A stretch of DNA of 64,000 nt from Lachnospiraceae bacterium (GTDB lineage: Bacteria > Bacillota > Clostridia > Lachnospirales > Lachnospiraceae). Location: contig JAILIS010000025.1 in NCBI GenBank assembly GCA_024695145.1, positions 1-64,000 of the forward strand, read 5' to 3'. The stretch's first letter is position 1; every line of letters begins with the position of its first letter. The translations under genes and the position numbers were made by a program. The notes beneath the pieces were generated by a model. The model saw only the letters and a program-made list of their open reading frames with translations, was not told the DNA's origin and searched no databases. Of the stretch, positions 61,497 to 64,000 are shown one piece after another.

Positions 61497-61499
61497 GCA

Positions 61500-62528
61500 A
61501 TGAAAGCAAATTCAAAAAAGAGTTTTAACAGCAACACCCTTTTGCTCGTTATCACGATAGTACTTTTCTGCGTTCTCTATGTGGGAGGATGTATAGCATA
61601 CGGTTCGAAAGGTTTTACTCACTTTCAGACGTTTCTTAACATTCTGATCACCAATGCGGGACTGATATGTGTAGCCTGCGGCATGACATGCGTAATGCTG
61701 ACCGGAGGTATCGACATCTCGGTCGGTGCGCTTATCGCTATGGACTGCATGATGCTGGCGGTCGGAATGGAAAAGGGTATAGGAGCTGTTACGATGGTAC
61801 TTATCGTACTTCTTGTGGGTGTGGTATTCGGAGTGGTTCAGGGATTCCTTGTCGGATATCTTGAGATCCAGCCCTTTATCGTGTCGATGGCAGGCATGTT
61901 CTTCTGCAGAGGCATGACAGCAGTTATATGTACCGATCAGGTCTCGATCACCGAGAAGATCAATGCAACGTTTTATAAATGGGCAAACACCAAGGTCACG
62001 ATACCGTTCGGCGGGTATGTTAACAACAAGGGAAAATACATGGCGCCTTATGTAAGACCCGGTGTTATAGTAGCCATCCTTGTTCTTATCATCATATTTA
62101 TAATGCTCAGATATACGAAGTTCGGCCGTTCTCTCTACGCAGTAGGCGGAAGTGCACAGTCAGCCGCCATGATGGGTCTGAACGTTAAGAAGATCAAGAT
62201 GGGTGCTTATATGCTCTCCTCAATACTGTGTTCCGTAGGCGGTGTATGCTACTGCCTGAACACTATGGCAGGATCCGTTACTCAGGCTCTCGGTCTTGAG
62301 ATGGATGCCATTTCATCCGCGGTTATAGGAGGTACGCTGCTTACCGGCGGTGTCGGAAACGTTATCGGCTCCTTCTTCGGAGTGCTCATTAACGGAACTA
62401 TTTCGTCCATAGTAAAGACGAACGGAAAACTGGCCAGTTCATGGCCGAACATCCTTACGGCAGCACTGCTGTTCATATTCATAGTAATACAGAGTATCTT
62501 TGCAGCTGTAAGGGCAAGAAGAAAATAA
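61500..62528 (+). CDS. Sugar ABC transporter permease (YjfF-like)
   Basis: The 342-residue second permease has the typical VACGMTCVMLTGGIDISVGALIAMDCM segment in shortened form (LTGGIDISVGALI), QGFLVGYLEIQPFIVSMAG, and AAMMGLNVKKIKMGAYMLS, with GGTLLTGGVGNVIGSFFGV at the end. E. coli YjfF is the closest type I know. It starts three bases after the first permease; together they form the membrane channel of the importer. Confidence 0.93.
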   Translation: MKANSKKSFNSNTLLLVITIVLFCVLYVGGCIAYGSKGFTHFQTFLNILITNAGLICVACGMTCVMLTGGIDISVGALIAMDCMMLAVGMEKGIGAVTMVLIVLLVGVVFGVVQGFLVGYLEIQPFIVSMAGMFFCRGMTAVICTDQVSITEKINATFYKWANTKVTIPFGGYVNNKGKYMAPYVRPGVIVAILVLIIIFIMLRYTKFGRSLYAVGGSAQSAAMMGLNVKKIKMGAYMLSSILCSVGGVCYCLNTMAGSVTQALGLEMDAISSAVIGGTLLTGGVGNVIGSFFGVLINGTISSIVKTNGKLASSWPNILTAALLFIFIVIQSIFAAVRARRK

Positions 62529-62546
62529 AACGAGCATACGAATGGC

Positions 62547-63611
62547 ATGAAGAAAAGACTTATCATTACAGCCGTATATATGCTCATGGCAATAAGCCTC
62601 TGTTGTTTTACGGCCGGGTGTTCATCCCGGCCGCAGAACACGGAGGCTGATTCCAATGTTAAGGAAGATGATCTTATCGTTGTCGGTTTCTCACAGGTCG
62701 GATCGGAGTCCTACTGGAGGAACATGAACACCGAATCGATGAAGTCGGTATTCACGAAAGAAAACGGATACAGGCTGATCTTTGAGGATGCCCAGCAGAA
62801 ACAGACGAACCAGATAACCGCTATCAGGAGCTTTATCCAGAGGGATGTTGATTACATCGTTCTCGCACCGGTAGTTGAGACGGGATGGGATACGGTCCTG
62901 TCGGAGGCAAGAGAAGCGGGTATTCCGGTCATTATAGTAGACAGACAGGTCAATGTCTCCGATGACAGCCTTTTCAGATGCTGGGTAGGCTCGGATTTTG
63001 AACTTGAAGGCAAGCTTGTGTGCATGTGGATGTCAAAGTATTTCAATCTGAAGGGCATCAGTCCGGAGGAGATCCATATTGCCGATATCCAGGGTACCCT
63101 CGGAAGCAGTGCGCAGATCGGACGTACCAACGGATTCAATCAGATGTCGACTCTTTACGGATGGGATGTGGTGGATTACGAGGAAGGTGAATTTACCAAA
63201 AGTAAAGGTAAGGAAGCGATGTCAAACATACTTCGTGTTCACAAAAACGTGAACGTGGTGTATTGTGAAAATGACAGTGAAGCTCTCGGAGCGATAGAGG
63301 TTCTTGAAGCTTCCGGTAAAAAATGCGGAAGCGATATTTTAAACGGCGAGACGATGATAGTATCCTTTGACGGGTTCAACAAAGAGGCAAGGGAGTGTAT
63401 TGCAGACGGAAGGATATCGTGCATAGGTGAATGCAATCCGGACCACGGTCCGCGTGTTGAATCTATCATCAGAAAGCTTGAAGCCGGGGAGGAGCCCGAA
63501 AAGTATCAATACGTTACTGAAGGGATATTTTCAAATACTCCTGAGATCAAAAGTGTAATGATAAGCGGACAGGAACGCACAGTCACAGTAATAAATGACC
63601 AGAACAAGTAA
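62547..63611 (+). CDS. Second sugar-binding lipoprotein, paralogue of the YtfQ-like protein
   Basis: The 354-residue lipoprotein has lipobox FTAGC and lacks the long repeat linker. Its fold matches the first binding protein throughout: LIVVGFSQVGSESYWRNMN, VDYIVLAPVVETGWDTVL, IQGTLGSSAQIGRTNGF and YCENDSEALGA. Family members conserve these pocket residues, so it should bind a similar sugar. Its codon use is ordinary, so it is made in smaller amount. It may be an alternative binding protein for the importer, or present ligand to the YesM-type kinase (inference). The ribosome binding site is poor. Confidence 0.9.
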   Translation: MKKRLIITAVYMLMAISLCCFTAGCSSRPQNTEADSNVKEDDLIVVGFSQVGSESYWRNMNTESMKSVFTKENGYRLIFEDAQQKQTNQITAIRSFIQRDVDYIVLAPVVETGWDTVLSEAREAGIPVIIVDRQVNVSDDSLFRCWVGSDFELEGKLVCMWMSKYFNLKGISPEEIHIADIQGTLGSSAQIGRTNGFNQMSTLYGWDVVDYEEGEFTKSKGKEAMSNILRVHKNVNVVYCENDSEALGAIEVLEASGKKCGSDILNGETMIVSFDGFNKEARECIADGRISCIGECNPDHGPRVESIIRKLEAGEEPEKYQYVTEGIFSNTPEIKSVMISGQERTVTVINDQNK

Positions 63612-63629
63612 AAGGAAAGGAAGAAAATC

Positions 63630-64000
63630 ATGGATGCAAAAAATATCATAGCCGAAGGAAGATCATATCTCGGTATTGAGTTCGGATCCACAAGGATCAA
63701 GGCCGTTGTAATTGACGGAGACGGAAATGTACTGGCAACAGGAGGTCATTCATGGGAGAACAGGCTTGAGGACGGAATATGGACGTACACCCTTGATGAT
63801 ATATGGGGCGGTCTTCAGGACTGTTATTCGGACCTTGTTCGTGACATAAAGGAGAAATACGGTATTACTCCCACAAAGTACGCATCCATGGGCTTTTCCG
63901 CCATGATGCACGGATATCTTGCGTTTGACAGGGATGAAAAGCTTCTTGTACCGTTTCGGACATGGAGGAACACGATCACTGAAGAAGCTGCGGCAAAACT
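63630..64000 (+). CDS. FGGY-family carbohydrate kinase (3' end outside window)
   Basis: The first 123 residues are present. YLGIEFGSTRIKAVVIDGDG is the actin-fold phosphate-1 loop, and MGFSAMMHGYLAFDRDEKLL and PFRTWRN match FGGY kinases annotated near arabinose/xylulose genes. The kinase probably phosphorylates the keto-sugar derived from the imported sugar; the acceptor (ribulose, xylulose or another) cannot be fixed from the N-terminus. AAAGGAAAGGAAG precedes the ATG. The gene runs off the window. Confidence 0.88.
   Translation, partial: MDAKNIIAEGRSYLGIEFGSTRIKAVVIDGDGNVLATGGHSWENRLEDGIWTYTLDDIWGGLQDCYSDLVRDIKEKYGITPTKYASMGFSAMMHGYLAFDRDEKLLVPFRTWRNTITEEAAAK

Overview
The window reads as chromosome of a Gram-positive clostridium of the Lachnospiraceae type (Butyrivibrio and relatives). 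The evidence is a SCIFF peptide with its radical-SAM maturase, HemZ, a fused SecDF, a meso-diaminopimelate-type MurE, a YesMN two-component system, an intracellular xylo-oligosaccharide locus and strong AGGAGG-type ribosome binding sites. No phage, insertion sequence, CRISPR array or rRNA operon was seen. Most genes lie on the + strand; the - strand holds a three-gene block (5.9-8.7 kb), a PIG-L gene and one lipoprotein gene.

Layout. 0-3.5 kb: small accessory genes, several of them broken by single-base indels (ATC-hydrolase-like, an unknown small gene, a YoaP-type acetyltransferase), around MazG and ThpR. 3.5-5.9 kb: acyltransferase, a MobA-like enzyme with a shortened loop, AlkD-like glycosylase. 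5.9-8.7 kb (-): alpha/beta hydrolase, condensation-like acyltransferase and zinc-ribbon membrane protein. 8.8-18.9 kb: two Nudix enzymes (one, NudC, apparently leaderless), an orphan prepilin, FolE, a GGDEF protein, a Dabb protein, a flavoprotein, a lipid kinase and a large secreted C69-like protein whose expected nucleophile Cys is Ser. 18.9-33.2 kb: tRNA-Glu(CTC), Rel, MBL hydrolase, HemZ, HisS, two zinc-ribbon membrane proteins, the SCIFF pair, SecDF and RecJ. 33.4-42.8 kb: MurE, HflK/HflC, two CNNM/CorC-type proteins, rpsB with a structured leader, tsf and a CofE-like ligase.

42.8-51.8 kb: an SGNH lipoprotein diverges from an operon for GH115, an SGNH acetylesterase and GH8 Rex. None of the three operon enzymes has a signal peptide, which suggests cytoplasmic trimming of acetylated, glucuronidated xylo-oligosaccharides. 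A phosphopantetheinyl transferase, apparently leaderless, and a citrate/isopropylmalate-synthase-family enzyme follow. 51.8-54.4 kb: a metal-efflux unit (HMA protein, P1B-ATPase, ArsR) behind a consensus promoter whose start region carries a palindromic ArsR-type operator. The arsR stop codon overlaps the start of a YesN regulator, followed by a YesM kinase. These precede a YtfQRT/YjfF-like sugar ABC transporter with two paralogous binding proteins and the start of an FGGY sugar kinase, cut by the window end. The transporter family and the xylan neighbourhood make a pentose or furanose such as arabinose a plausible substrate (inference).

No gene arrangement here can be declared new from sequence alone. 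The best candidates for undescribed biology are the Ser-for-Cys C69-like protein, the three-gene acyl-transfer block, the paired leaderless genes, and the possible coupling of metal efflux to sugar sensing.
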